From contig NZ_CP070304.1 of assembly GCF_016917355.1 (NCBI RefSeq), positions 3,162,001 through 3,226,000 of the forward strand: 64,000 nt of DNA, given 5' to 3'. Below are positions 63,900-64,000 of this stretch, piece after piece. Numbering within the stretch: position 1 is the stretch's first letter; each line of letters opens with the position of its first letter. The notes under the pieces are model-generated. The model was not told the origin of the DNA and did no database searches. It saw nothing but the letters and a program-made list of their open reading frames with translations. The stretch comes from Glaciimonas sp. PAMC28666. GTDB taxonomy: Bacteria; Pseudomonadota; Gammaproteobacteria; Burkholderiales; Burkholderiaceae_D. Position numbers and translations under genes: made by a program.

Positions 63900-64000
63900 G
63901 ATGAGATCGCGACTGTTCCATGCGGATTATGGGCAATGAAGCTGCCGAAGTAATTGCCAGATCTTCGCCATCTTGCGTTATCCTCCGGCCCAACAAAGTT
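63900..64000. other. right-edge stretch, no gene seen
   Basis: 100 bp after the terminator with no open frame or regulatory element that I can support. Confidence 0.4.

Overview
The window looks like a chromosomal segment of a betaproteobacterium, most likely order Burkholderiales and family Oxalobacteraceae (Glaciimonas/Collimonas/Herminiimonas-like). This is inferred from a PDH operon with a two-lipoyl AceF and a lipoyl-LpdA fusion, a BPH/HslV-like peptidase gene inside that operon, a small Lys-rich protein after xerD, DUF3563, and EpsL/D/E/F/G-type exopolysaccharide genes. Base composition is moderate, with AT-rich intergenic stretches. I saw no rRNA, tRNA, CRISPR array, insertion sequence or phage genes. 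The genus is not resolved.

Layout. 0.2-3.6 kb: DctS-type sensor kinase divergent from an orphan TRAP binding protein. 4.3-7.8 kb: ogt-xerD, a small basic protein, ybaK, plsY. 8.0-15.4 kb: pyruvate dehydrogenase operon aceE-aceF-[proteasome-like peptidase]-lpdA, with a clear sigma70-type promoter and a terminator. 15.5-17.2 kb: AAA ATPase whose start codon and promoter lie inside a 60-bp near-perfect palindrome, and a small unknown protein. 17.3-19.0 kb: azoreductase and its divergent LysR regulator. 19.2-25.2 kb: fructose-type ABC importer, RbsD/FucU mutarotase, ROK regulator, PfkB kinase. 25.3-28.3 kb: MerR regulator and Cd/Zn/Pb ATPase. 28.3-41.9 kb: mixed housekeeping genes (S4 protein, MAPEG, YpfJ, FadE, SpeG, exonuclease I, DUF3563, monooxygenase, amino-acid binding protein, GST, PaiB, DUF1269, hydrolase, PAP2 phosphatase). 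41.9-43.2 kb: 1.26 kb AT-rich noncoding leader. 43.2-62.0 kb: an exopolysaccharide cluster, all on the plus strand. 62.5-63.8 kb: RutG-like pyrimidine permease.

The exopolysaccharide cluster is the main accessory system. It combines an Eps (methanolan-type) export and chain-length module (EpsL, EpsD, EpsE, EpsF, EpsG) with a Gum (xanthan/acetan-type) assembly line: a GumD-type phosphoglycosyltransferase, GumM-like GT26, GumH-like GT4, GumK-like GT70, GumE-like polymerase and Wzx flippase. It also carries ManC, a second nucleotidyltransferase, a GH5 glucanase and a VirK/DUF535 protein. Together they predict a lipid-linked GlcA-Man-Glc-Glc repeat unit. The exosortase gene usually associated with Eps loci is not seen; a small secreted protein with a PEP-CTERM-like tail but no PEP sits in the cluster.

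Other points of interest are the peptidase inside the PDH operon, the palindrome-controlled ATPase that appears leaderless, an internal terminator in the sugar importer operon, a sigma54-type promoter before an amino-acid binding protein, and several short tandem repeats between genes.
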